Positions 45,858 to 52,859 of a DNA stretch of 64,000 bases are shown here, piece after piece (within the stretch, counting starts at the first letter, position 1; each line of letters opens with the position of its first letter). The notes beneath the pieces were generated by a model. The model did no database searches. It was not told the origin of the DNA and saw only the letters and a list, made by a program, of their open reading frames with translations. The DNA comes from Sulfitobacter dubius (GTDB taxonomy: Bacteria > Pseudomonadota > Alphaproteobacteria > Rhodobacterales > Rhodobacteraceae), in contig NZ_FOPG01000001.1 of NCBI RefSeq assembly GCF_900113435.1, positions 1,335,240-1,399,239 on the forward strand, read 5' to 3'. Both the position numbers and the translations under genes were made by a program.

Positions 45858-46979
45858 ATGGGCATTTTCGATTTCCTCTCTGGCCAGTTCATCGACGTCA
45901 TTCACTGGACCGACGACACCCGCGACACGATGGTCTGGCGGTTTGAGCGTGAAGACCATGAGATCAAATACGGCGCCAAGCTGACGGTGCGCGAGGGGCA
46001 AGCCGCGGTCTTTGTGCATGAGGGGCAGCTAGCGGATGTCTTCACCCCCGGTCTCTATATGCTTGAGACCAACAACATGCCGATTATGACCTCTCTTCAG
46101 CATTGGGATCACGGCTTCAAAAGCCCGTTCAAATCCGAAATCTACTTCGTCAACACGACCCGGTTTAACGATCTGAAATGGGGCACCAAGAACCCGATCA
46201 TCGCCCGCGATCCTGAGTTTGGCCCCGTGCGCCTGCGGGCCTATGGCACCTATTCGGTGCGGGTAAGCGACCCCGCGAAATTCTTGACCGAGATCGTCGG
46301 CACCGATGGTGAATTCACCATGGATGAAATCTCTTACCAAATCCGTAACATCATCGTTCAAGCCTTCTCACGCACGCTGGCATCCTCTGGCATTCCGGTG
46401 CTCGACATGGCCGCCAACACGCGCGAGTTGGGGCAGTTGGTGGGCAAGGATATCGCCGCGCAAATCGCGGAATACGGGCTGGCGATGCCCGAGCTATACA
46501 TCGAAAACATCTCGCTCCCGCCTGCGGTAGAAGCGGTGATGGACAAGCGCACTTCGATGGGTGTGGTCGGAAATCTCAACGAATACATGCAGTTCCAAGC
46601 CGCCGAAGCCCTTGGCCGCGATGGTGCGGGCGGTGCGGCGATGCAAACCGGCCTTGGCGCCGGGTTGGGGATGAGCATGGCCCAAGCCGCCACTGCGCAG
46701 GCCGGCCCGTGGGGCGCGCGCCCTGCCCCGACTGCCGCCGCCCCCGTGCCGCCGCCCCCACCGCCGGTCGAAAAAGTCTGGCATATCGCCAAGGATGGCG
46801 CGACCTCTGGCCCCTTCTCCAAGGCCGCTATGGGGCGCAAGGTGACTGACGGCAGCCTTGGACGCGATTCTCTGGTCTGGACACCGGGCCAAGACGGCTG
46901 GCAGCGGGCCGAGGATGTGGCCGAACTGGCGCAACTTTTCACCGTGATGCCACCTCCCCCGCCGCCACCCACGGCATGA
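45858..46979 (+). CDS. SPFH-domain protein with C-terminal GYF_2-like domain
   Basis: The 373-residue protein has an SPFH/band-7-like domain of the YdjI/virion-core type (MGIFDFLSGQFIDVIHWTDD; residues 1-260). A Pro-rich linker and a C-terminal GYF_2-like domain (KVWHIAKDGATSGPFSKAAM ... PGQDGWQRAEDV) follow. Bacillus YdjI uses a zinc ribbon at this place and works in a PspA-type membrane stress set. No transmembrane segment is present, so a peripheral membrane scaffold is likely. Confidence 0.88.
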   Translation: MGIFDFLSGQFIDVIHWTDDTRDTMVWRFEREDHEIKYGAKLTVREGQAAVFVHEGQLADVFTPGLYMLETNNMPIMTSLQHWDHGFKSPFKSEIYFVNTTRFNDLKWGTKNPIIARDPEFGPVRLRAYGTYSVRVSDPAKFLTEIVGTDGEFTMDEISYQIRNIIVQAFSRTLASSGIPVLDMAANTRELGQLVGKDIAAQIAEYGLAMPELYIENISLPPAVEAVMDKRTSMGVVGNLNEYMQFQAAEALGRDGAGGAAMQTGLGAGLGMSMAQAATAQAGPWGARPAPTAAAPVPPPPPPVEKVWHIAKDGATSGPFSKAAMGRKVTDGSLGRDSLVWTPGQDGWQRAEDVAELAQLFTVMPPPPPPPTA

Positions 46980-47031
46980 TCTGGTGGCGCGCCAAGTGAA
47001 ACTTTTGCGCGCGCCTGCCCGTGGTTTTCCC

Positions 47032-47580
47032 ATGATCACGCGCCTCAAATTTCCGCACCGCCGCAGCGCCCTCAAGGTGCTGCATTGGTCGATGGTGCCG
47101 CTGCTGATTTGGTTCATCCTCGTGACCCCCGCCGATGTGCTGCCCTTTGGCCGCACGGCCTTTCGCATTCATTCGTTGCTGGGGCTGGTCTTTGTCACCG
47201 CCTGTCTGCTCTGGACCGCCGATTACCTGCGCCGGGGTCTTGCCAGCCGACCGGGGCCAAAACTTCCGCCTTGGGCGCGGCGGGCGCACCAATGGATGCA
47301 TAAGGCGCTGATTTGGGGGCTGTTTGGCGTGGCACTGACGGGGTTCGGCCTTGGCCTTACCGCACCACGGCTGTTCATGGCGGGCGATCTGGTGCCGGTG
47401 GCCCCACCGCTGAACCTGCCGCGTGCGCATGATCTGATTGGCAAAATCCACATCTATGAATTCTACCTGCTCGCCGCCATCGCGGGTGCCCATGCGCTGT
47501 TTCATCTTTGGCGTCACCTGCGCCTGCGCGACAACGCACTGCGGATCATGGCGCCGAAATGCTTGCACCGCTTTTTGTGA
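47032..47580 (+). CDS. Cytochrome b561-like di-heme membrane protein
   Basis: The 182-residue protein has four hydrophobic helices carrying histidines at the usual heme-ligand places: KVLHWSMVPLL, FRIHSLLGLVF, WMHKALIW and KIHIYEFYLLAAIAGAHALF. This fits cytochrome b561/CybB-type proteins. Start options are GTG at 46984 and ATG at 47032; the latter gives the usual short N terminus, though both ribosome sites are weak. It sits inside the stress-gene run, which suggests redox input, by inference. Confidence 0.78.
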   Translation: MITRLKFPHRRSALKVLHWSMVPLLIWFILVTPADVLPFGRTAFRIHSLLGLVFVTACLLWTADYLRRGLASRPGPKLPPWARRAHQWMHKALIWGLFGVALTGFGLGLTAPRLFMAGDLVPVAPPLNLPRAHDLIGKIHIYEFYLLAAIAGAHALFHLWRHLRLRDNALRIMAPKCLHRFL

Positions 47581-47651
47581 GGTTCAAGGTCTGGCCCATG
47601 CCCTCCAAGGCCGCTAGGCTCCGCCGCGACTGACCTTGCAAAGCATATCCC

Positions 47652-48764
47652 ATGTCCGCCACCGATCTACCCCCCGCCGCCCCGCTTGAAGAGCACCGTT
47701 TTCCCTGTGACACCTGCGGCTCTGACATGCGCTTTGACCCGGCGCGGTCGCTGCTGATCTGCGATCATTGCGGCAATGTCGAACCGATCGACGGCACAGG
47801 CCGCCACGCCCATGCCATCGCCGAGCAAGATTTCCGCGCAGGCTTGCAATCCGCCCTGCCCGCTGCCGAAATGGAAGAGACCCGCGTCACCACCTGCCCC
47901 AATTGCGCAGCCGAGGTAGAGTTCGCCCCCGGTAAACACGCCCGTGAATGCCCCTTCTGCGCCACGCCCATCGTGATTGATACCGGCACCAACCGCCATA
48001 TCAAACCCCGCGCCGTGCTGCCCTTTGCCCTGTCCGAAGAACGCGCCCGCAATGCCATGAAAGATTGGCTCGGCAGCCTGTGGTTCGCCCCCAACGGCTT
48101 GCAGCAATACGCGCGTAAGGGCCGCCGGATGCAGGGCATCTATGTGCCCTTTTGGACCTATGACGCGCAGACGGCATCAAGCTATCGCGGGGAACGTGGC
48201 ACGGTCTATTACGTCACCCGCACCGTCATGCGCGATGGCAAGCGGGTGCAGCAGCAGGTGCCGAAAATCCGCTGGCGGGCCGCTTCGGGCCGGGTGGCAC
48301 GCTTCTTTGACGACGTGCTGGTGCTGGCCTCCCGGTCTCTGCCCAAGAAACACACCGATGCGCTGCACCCTTGGGACCTCTCGGCGCTGGAGCCCTATGC
48401 GCCTGAGTATCTCGCCGGTTTCCGGGCCGAGGCTTATGGCATCACGCTGGAGGAAGGCTTCGTTCAGGCGCGCGCCCATATGGACCGGGTCATCGAGCGG
48501 GACGTGAAGTTCGACATTGGCGGGGACCGTCAGCGCGTGCATGATATCAACACGCAGATCAGTGACGTGACCTTCAAACATATCCTGCTACCGGTCTGGC
48601 TTGCCGCCTATAAATACCGCGGCAAGACCTATCGTTTCGTGGTCAACGGCCATTCCGGCAAGGTGCGGGGCGAACGCCCCTATTCCGCGATCAAGATCAC
48701 TTTCGCCGTGGTGCTGGGGCTGATCGCCGCCGCCATCGTCGGCTATTTCATGGCACAGCAATGA
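47652..48764 (+). CDS. Zinc-ribbon protein with C-terminal membrane anchor (YdjG-like)
   Basis: The 370-residue protein has two zinc ribbons: CDTCGSDM ... CDHCGN (residues about 19-38) and CPNCAAEV ... CPFCATP (about 80-105). A beta-rich domain (RMQGIYVPFWTYDAQTASSY) and one C-terminal helix (ITFAVVLGLIAAAIVGYFM) follow. Such proteins are often mis-named replication factor or helicase; no helicase motif is present. Together with the SPFH gene it recalls Bacillus ydjG-ydjI. Its stop overlaps the nitroreductase start (ATGA). Confidence 0.85.
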   Translation: MSATDLPPAAPLEEHRFPCDTCGSDMRFDPARSLLICDHCGNVEPIDGTGRHAHAIAEQDFRAGLQSALPAAEMEETRVTTCPNCAAEVEFAPGKHARECPFCATPIVIDTGTNRHIKPRAVLPFALSEERARNAMKDWLGSLWFAPNGLQQYARKGRRMQGIYVPFWTYDAQTASSYRGERGTVYYVTRTVMRDGKRVQQQVPKIRWRAASGRVARFFDDVLVLASRSLPKKHTDALHPWDLSALEPYAPEYLAGFRAEAYGITLEEGFVQARAHMDRVIERDVKFDIGGDRQRVHDINTQISDVTFKHILLPVWLAAYKYRGKTYRFVVNGHSGKVRGERPYSAIKITFAVVLGLIAAAIVGYFMAQQ

Positions 48765-49438
48765 CCCAGAGCTACGACCAGTTTTCCGATCTCTTGCAGG
48801 CCCGCTATTCCTGCCGCGCCTTTCGGCCCGACCCGCTGCCGGAGGCAACCATCACCCAGATCGTCAGCGCCGCGCGCCATGTGCCCTCGTGGTGCAACGC
48901 CCAGCCATGGCAAGTGACCGTGACGCGGGGCGCTGGCACCGAGGCGATCCCCGCCGCACTCCTCAAAGCTGCGAGCGAGGGCGCCCCGGTTGAACCCGAT
49001 CTACCATGGCCCACAGGCTACTCCGGCGCCTATGCCGAGCGGCGTCGCACCTGCGGGTTCCAGCTCTATGATGCGGTGGGCATCGCTAAGTCTGACCACG
49101 ATGCACGCAAGGCGCAGATGCTGCGCAACTACGCGCTCTTTGACGCGCCACATGTGGCCATCGTGAGCTCCCCTGCCGAGCTTGGCCCCTATGGCGCGAT
49201 GGATTGCGGCGGCTTTGTCACCGCCTTTACCCTTGCGGCGACCGCGCTTGGCGTGGCCAGCATCCCGCAGGCTGCCATTGCTGCCTATGCGCCCTTGGTG
49301 CGTGAAGTGCTTGACCTGCCCGAAGATCGGCTGGTGCTCTGCGCCATATCATTCGGATATGCAGACCCAGATCACCCGGCCAATGCCTTTCGTACCGAAC
49401 GGGCGGCCCCCTCAGACATTATTGACTGGAAAGACTAA
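48761..49438 (+). CDS. Nitroreductase-family flavoprotein
   Basis: The 225-residue protein has the FMN-binding start [29 protein letters not shown] (phosphate and flavin contact) and [19 protein letters not shown] near the end. It probably uses NAD(P)H to reduce nitro or quinone compounds; the natural substrate is unknown. It is translationally coupled to the zinc-ribbon gene and one base from dtd. Confidence 0.9.
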   Translation: MTQSYDQFSDLLQARYSCRAFRPDPLPEATITQIVSAARHVPSWCNAQPWQVTVTRGAGTEAIPAALLKAASEGAPVEPDLPWPTGYSGAYAERRRTCGFQLYDAVGIAKSDHDARKAQMLRNYALFDAPHVAIVSSPAELGPYGAMDCGGFVTAFTLAATALGVASIPQAAIAAYAPLVREVLDLPEDRLVLCAISFGYADPDHPANAFRTERAAPSDIIDWKD

Positions 49439-49439
49439 C

Positions 49440-49886
49440 ATGCGCGCATTGCTGCAACGGGTGACCGAGGCGTCAGTCACGGTCGAAGGTGAGATCATCG
49501 GAGAGATCGGCCCCGGCCTGCTGATCCTCGTTTGCGCCATGCCCGAGGACACGGAAGAAACGGCTGAGAAGCTGGCGCTGAAAATCTCGAAACTGCGGCT
49601 TTTCAAGGACGAAGGCGGCAAGATGAACCTGAGCCTCGCTCAAACCGGCGGCGCGGCCTTGGTGGTGAGCCAATTCACCCTTGCCGCAGATACATCCCGC
49701 GGCAACCGCCCCGGCTTTTCCTGCGCGGCAAAGCCCGACATGGCCGAAGCGCTTTATACGCATTTCGCCCGCAGTCTCACCACCTTGGATATTCCAGTTC
49801 AGACGGGACGGTTCGGCGCGGATATGTCAGTGGCGCTGGTCAATGACGGGCCAGTGACCCTATGGCTCGACAGCGCGGCACCTTGA
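49440..49886 (+). CDS. dtd: D-aminoacyl-tRNA deacylase
   Basis: The 148-residue enzyme hydrolyses D-amino acids from t[20 protein letters not shown] is the family start. The two active-site segments ALVVSQFTL (near residue 79) and [11 protein letters not shown] (near 91; canonical GxP-type cross-subunit motif region) are intact. It begins right after the nitroreductase stop. On the opposite strand the CcsR-like hairpins end just beyond its stop. Confidence 0.93.
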   Translation: MRALLQRVTEASVTVEGEIIGEIGPGLLILVCAMPEDTEETAEKLALKISKLRLFKDEGGKMNLSLAQTGGAALVVSQFTLAADTSRGNRPGFSCAAKPDMAEALYTHFARSLTTLDIPVQTGRFGADMSVALVNDGPVTLWLDSAAP

Positions 49887-49904
49887 TCTAACGCGGGGAA
49901 AGCA

Positions 49905-49978
49905 TGGGCCGGCAAGCTTGGGAGGAGGTAAGCTTGCCGGCCGGTATAACGGGTCCGGGAGGAGGAGGACCGTTAAAA
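49905..49978 (-). ncRNA. CcsR/cuckoo-type sRNA: two hairpins with CCTCCTCCC loops
   Basis: Read on the minus strand, the first hairpin (49975-49947) has a nine-base-pair stem TAACGG/TCC with one bulge and loop TCCTCCTCCC. The second (49942-49907) has a perfect 13-base-pair stem (GGCCGGCAAGCTT arms) and loop ACCTCCTCCC. Two adjacent stem-loops, each exposing the anti-Shine-Dalgarno-like CUCCUCCC, define the alphaproteobacterial cuckoo RNAs. In Rhodobacter sphaeroides the CcsR copies follow a DUF1127 gene, as here. They are expected to be processed from the DUF1127 transcript and to act in stress. Confidence 0.75.
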
Positions 49979-49981
49979 TGC

Positions 49982-50025
49982 GGTGTCAGATCATCCCGGG
50001 AAGGAGCGGGGTCCGGCACCTGACA
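49982..50025 (-). ncRNA. Degenerate third hairpin of the same type
   Basis: TGTCAG (49984-49989) can pair with CTGACA (50020-50025) and an inner CCGG/CCGG (49996-49999 with 50013-50016) is possible. The loop on the minus strand reads CCCCGCTCCTTCC, a weakened form of CCTCCTCCC. It lies between the DUF1127 stop and the intact pair and is probably a decayed copy. Confidence 0.45.
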
Positions 50026-50076
50026 ATGCAGCGCTATTGCGCGACATTGATCTCTGAAGGTCGAAAGCCCTAAGGC

Positions 50077-50337
50077 TTACAAACCGTCGTATTCTTCGGT
50101 AACCAGTGCTTCGGCGTGCTGCGGGATCTGGTTCCGGTCGATGCCCGCGCGCTCTAGCTGAGCGTCGCTCATGCTGTTGAGGACGGACTGCATCCGCGAA
50201 ATCTGCATCTGGGTCACGCCGCGTGCCAGCAAGCTGCCGACTTTGCCAGCTGCGGTGCCGAGGGCACCAACAACAGGCGCTGTCGCGTCGCGGAAAGAAA
50301 AGCCGTGGGGGGCGCTAAGGGTGTTGTTATACTTCAT
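50077..50337 (-). CDS. DUF1127-like small protein, second copy
   Basis: The 86-residue protein has a DUF1127-like C-terminal half (VLNSMSDAQLERAGIDRNQI). The N-terminal part is Ala/Gly-rich (FRDATAPVVGALGTAAGKVG). AAAGGAG lies before ATG 50337, which overlaps the end of the first DUF1127 gene by 11 bases. DUF1127 proteins such as CcaF1 of Rhodobacter bind RNA and take part in sRNA maturation. The adjoining hairpin RNA supports that role here. Confidence 0.82.
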   Translation of the reverse strand: MKYNNTLSAPHGFSFRDATAPVVGALGTAAGKVGSLLARGVTQMQISRMQSVLNSMSDAQLERAGIDRNQIPQHAEALVTEEYDGL

Positions 50338-50569
50338 AGGTCTGCTCCTTTGAAAGTTCTTCCGACGCCACACGCCGGATGTCGCACCGCGCGATGCCGA
50401 TATCGGACAGTTCGCGATCGCTCAGTACGTTAAGTTCTGTGAAAGTTCGGTCGTAAGCTGCGCGCCGGGCCTTGATCTGGGCCACACGACGACGCATGCC
50501 GTCAAAAGTGTGCTGAAGCCCATCGAGCGCGGAGCTCAGGGTAGTGCCACGTGAGATTGCCATCGTCAT
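50327..50569 (-). CDS. DUF1127 small RNA-binding-type protein
   Basis: The 80-residue protein is basic in its middle (MRRRVAQIKARRAAYDRTFT) and ends with the DUF1127 signature LNVLSDRELSDIGIARCDI. AAAGGAG eight bases before ATG 50569 sets the start. It is the promoter-proximal gene of DUF1127-DUF1127-hairpin RNA. Members are usually stress-induced (RpoH-type control in Rhodobacter). I could not identify a clear RpoH promoter, but a 10-base direct repeat sits upstream. Confidence 0.88.
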   Translation of the reverse strand: MTMAISRGTTLSSALDGLQHTFDGMRRRVAQIKARRAAYDRTFTELNVLSDRELSDIGIARCDIRRVASEELSKEQTYEV

Positions 50570-50587
50570 AAGCGCAACTCCTTTCAG

Positions 50588-50618
50588 AATGCTGCAAGTG
50601 CATTGTTAAATGCTGCAA
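50588..50618. repeat. Direct repeat AATGCTGCAA, 21-base period, before DUF1127 genes
   Basis: AATGCTGCAA occurs at 50588-50597 and again at 50609-50618, spaced two helical turns apart and 19-49 bases upstream of the DUF1127 start. An inverted GCATTG/CAATGC (50600-50605 with 50616-50621) overlaps it. This arrangement suits a dimeric regulator or overlaps the promoter. Confidence 0.6.
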
Positions 50619-50663
50619 TGCAGAAGTAGTACGCTCTGACCCTAGTTTGAACCCGCAGAATTT

Positions 50664-50678
50664 GCATAGGCGCTATGC
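50664..50678. promoter_or_regulatory. Palindrome GCATAG-GCG-CTATGC upstream of DUF1127 genes
   Basis: Perfect six-base arms around a three-base centre lie about 100 bases upstream of the DUF1127 start. This is compatible with an operator or a small hairpin; the regulator is unknown. Confidence 0.4.
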
Positions 50679-50799
50679 CTGACGCGAAAGGCCCACCCCT
50701 AACTATGTGCAAAAAAGCCTAAATTTTTTGCGCCGATCCACAGGAATTGTGCATCGGCGCAACGCAGCAGGGCTGCAAACAGGGATTTGAGTGGTAAGA

Positions 50800-50816
50800 G
50801 GGCGGATCAGCCGCCC
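50800..50816 (-). terminator. Hairpin after the acyl-CoA synthetase gene
   Basis: On the minus strand GGGCGG pairs with CCGCCC around CTGAT, followed by TCTTACC. The U-tract is weak. It stands 16 bases after the stop and shields the DUF1127 region from upstream transcription. Confidence 0.5.
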
Positions 50817-50831
50817 CCGAAGCTGAGTCGT

Positions 50832-52712
50832 TTAGCTCACGGGTTCCCAAGGGCGCGTATAGGCGCTAAGCACTTTACCGACGTCATCGTGCGATGCACC
50901 GTTCATCGTCACCTTGGCCACCAAACCGCGCTTCTTGTTGTCCTCAATCTCAGTTACCCGCGCGGCGCAGCCGGCTTTCTCTAGGCTGCCATTGTAAACC
51001 CGCGTGATCGCATCTTTACGCAGGTCGGGCTTAAAGATCTTGCCAACGGCGGTCTTCGGCAACTCATCCATGATCTTGAGGTGCTTTGGCTGCGCCGCAC
51101 GTTCGGCAACCTTCTCCCGCGCAAAGGCGAGCAGCTCTTCCTCGGTCACATTGGCACCGTCCACCAGTTCGACGAAGGCGCAGGGCACCTCGCCCGCATG
51201 GGCGTCGGGTTGGCCGATGGCCCCGGCAAAGGCGACGGCCTCATGGCCCAACAGCGCCTCTTCAATCTCAGCAGGGTCGATGTTGTGCCCGCCACGAATG
51301 ATCAGGTCTTTGGCACGCCCGGTGATCCAGATGTAGCCGTCGTTGTCGATCCGGCCCAAATCACCGGTGCGCAGGTACTTCCCATGATAGAAGAGGTCTT
51401 TGTTCTTTTCTTCTTCGACATAAGTATGGCCCGCAAAGACACCGGGGTTCGACACGCAGATCTCGCCGATCTCATCGACATCCGCGTCAACCGGTCCGTC
51501 CGCCGTGCCCTTGATGATCCGCACATCCGAATAGGGAAAGGCGACGCCGATAGAGCCAACCTTTTTGACACCATCCGGTGGGTTACAGGACACAAGGCAC
51601 GTCGCCTCTGTCAGGCCATAGCCCTCAATCAACGTGATGCCTGTGGCCTTTTCAAAGCGGCGGAAGAGTTCCAGCGGCAGCGGGGCCGAGCCGGAGAAGG
51701 CGGTCTTCACAGTACTGACATCCGCATCAATTGGGCGCTGCATCTTGGCCGAAATGGCGGTGGGCACGGTGATGATAAAGGTGATTTTCCACCGTTCAAT
51801 CAGCTTCCAGAAGTTGTCGAACACCCCGTCGCCGCGATAGCCCTGCGGCGTGGGAAAGACCACATGCGCGCCTGATGCCACGGCGGCCATCAGGATCACA
51901 TGGCAGGCAAAGACGTGGAACAGCGGCAGCGGACACATGATATTGTCCTCTTCCGAGAACAGCAGGCGGTGCCCCAGCCAACCGTTATAGATCAGCCCGG
52001 AATATTTGTGCTGCGCCACTTTCGGCATCCCGGTGGTGCCACCGGTGTGGAAATAGCAGGCAACGCGGTCTTCTTGCACATCCTCAAAGTTGAGCGAGGT
52101 GTTTTGTTTGGCGATCTCGGCGTTAAAGCTCAGGTACTTCGCCTGATTGTTCACCATCCCCTTGGGCCGAACCAGCGGGACGATCCAGCTTTTCGGTGGG
52201 GTGAGATAGCGGACCAGATCAACTTCGAGTACCGTATGCACCTTGGGCGCAAGCCGCACCGCCTCGGCAGTCTTTTGGGCCACATCCGTCTTCGGGAAAG
52301 GCCGCAGAGTGACGACGACCGATGCGCCAACTTCGCGCAGGATCGCGCCGATTTGTTCGGCATCCAGCAGCGGGTTGATCGGGCTGACGATCCCGGCCAC
52401 GGCTCCGCCCAGCAGGGTGATGGTCGTCTCGTTACAGTTCGGCAGCACATAGGCCACAACGTCTTTTTCGCCAACGCCCAGGCTGCGGAACAGGTTCGCA
52501 GCCTGCGTCACACGGCCATGCAACTCTTTCCAAGTCAGCGTTTCCGCCTTGTCCTTGGGGCCCGAGAAAATCTGATAGCTGACGGCGTTGTGGTTGGGGA
52601 ATTTCGCGGTCGTATTGCTTAGCATCCCATAGAGCGTCTTGGCCACGTCTCGGTCTTCCCACGGCATTTCCGCGGCGATGGCATTGCGGTCTTCGATCCC
52701 GGCGAATGTCAT
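50832..52712 (-). CDS. Acyl-CoA synthetase (AMP-forming)
   Basis: The 626-residue enzyme activates a carboxylic acid with ATP and CoA. The AMP-binding P-loop is seen as YFHTGGTTGMPKVAQH (near residue 210), then EGYGLTEATCLVSC (near 355), YLRTGDLGRIDNDGY (near 452) and the catalytic lysine region LPKTAVGKIFK (near 567). ATG 52712 follows GGGGAG. The substrate chain length cannot be read from sequence. It is downstream of the ABC exporter gene, same strand, 147 bases apart. Confidence 0.9.
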   Translation of the reverse strand: MTFAGIEDRNAIAAEMPWEDRDVAKTLYGMLSNTTAKFPNHNAVSYQIFSGPKDKAETLTWKELHGRVTQAANLFRSLGVGEKDVVAYVLPNCNETTITLLGGAVAGIVSPINPLLDAEQIGAILREVGASVVVTLRPFPKTDVAQKTAEAVRLAPKVHTVLEVDLVRYLTPPKSWIVPLVRPKGMVNNQAKYLSFNAEIAKQNTSLNFEDVQEDRVACYFHTGGTTGMPKVAQHKYSGLIYNGWLGHRLLFSEEDNIMCPLPLFHVFACHVILMAAVASGAHVVFPTPQGYRGDGVFDNFWKLIERWKITFIITVPTAISAKMQRPIDADVSTVKTAFSGSAPLPLELFRRFEKATGITLIEGYGLTEATCLVSCNPPDGVKKVGSIGVAFPYSDVRIIKGTADGPVDADVDEIGEICVSNPGVFAGHTYVEEEKNKDLFYHGKYLRTGDLGRIDNDGYIWITGRAKDLIIRGGHNIDPAEIEEALLGHEAVAFAGAIGQPDAHAGEVPCAFVELVDGANVTEEELLAFAREKVAERAAQPKHLKIMDELPKTAVGKIFKPDLRKDAITRVYNGSLEKAGCAARVTEIEDNKKRGLVAKVTMNGASHDDVGKVLSAYTRPWEPVS

Positions 52713-52859
52713 GGTGTCTACTCCCCTATGCCGGTGTTCCGGCTTGTTCTCCGTGCTCAGATTGCGGCGAAACGCGCCATTTCGCAAGCAATCGGCGGCA
52801 ACAGACGCAACGTCACACCAAGTTGACGTAACACCGGAGTGGCGCGGTTCAAGAGCAGA

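Noticed and set aside
49907-49975. Plus-strand reading of the hairpins (loops GGGAGGAGG) as ribosome sites or a plus-strand terminator of dtd
   Set aside because: No open frame follows the GGAGG loops and no T-run is present; the DUF1127 context favours the minus-strand RNA reading.
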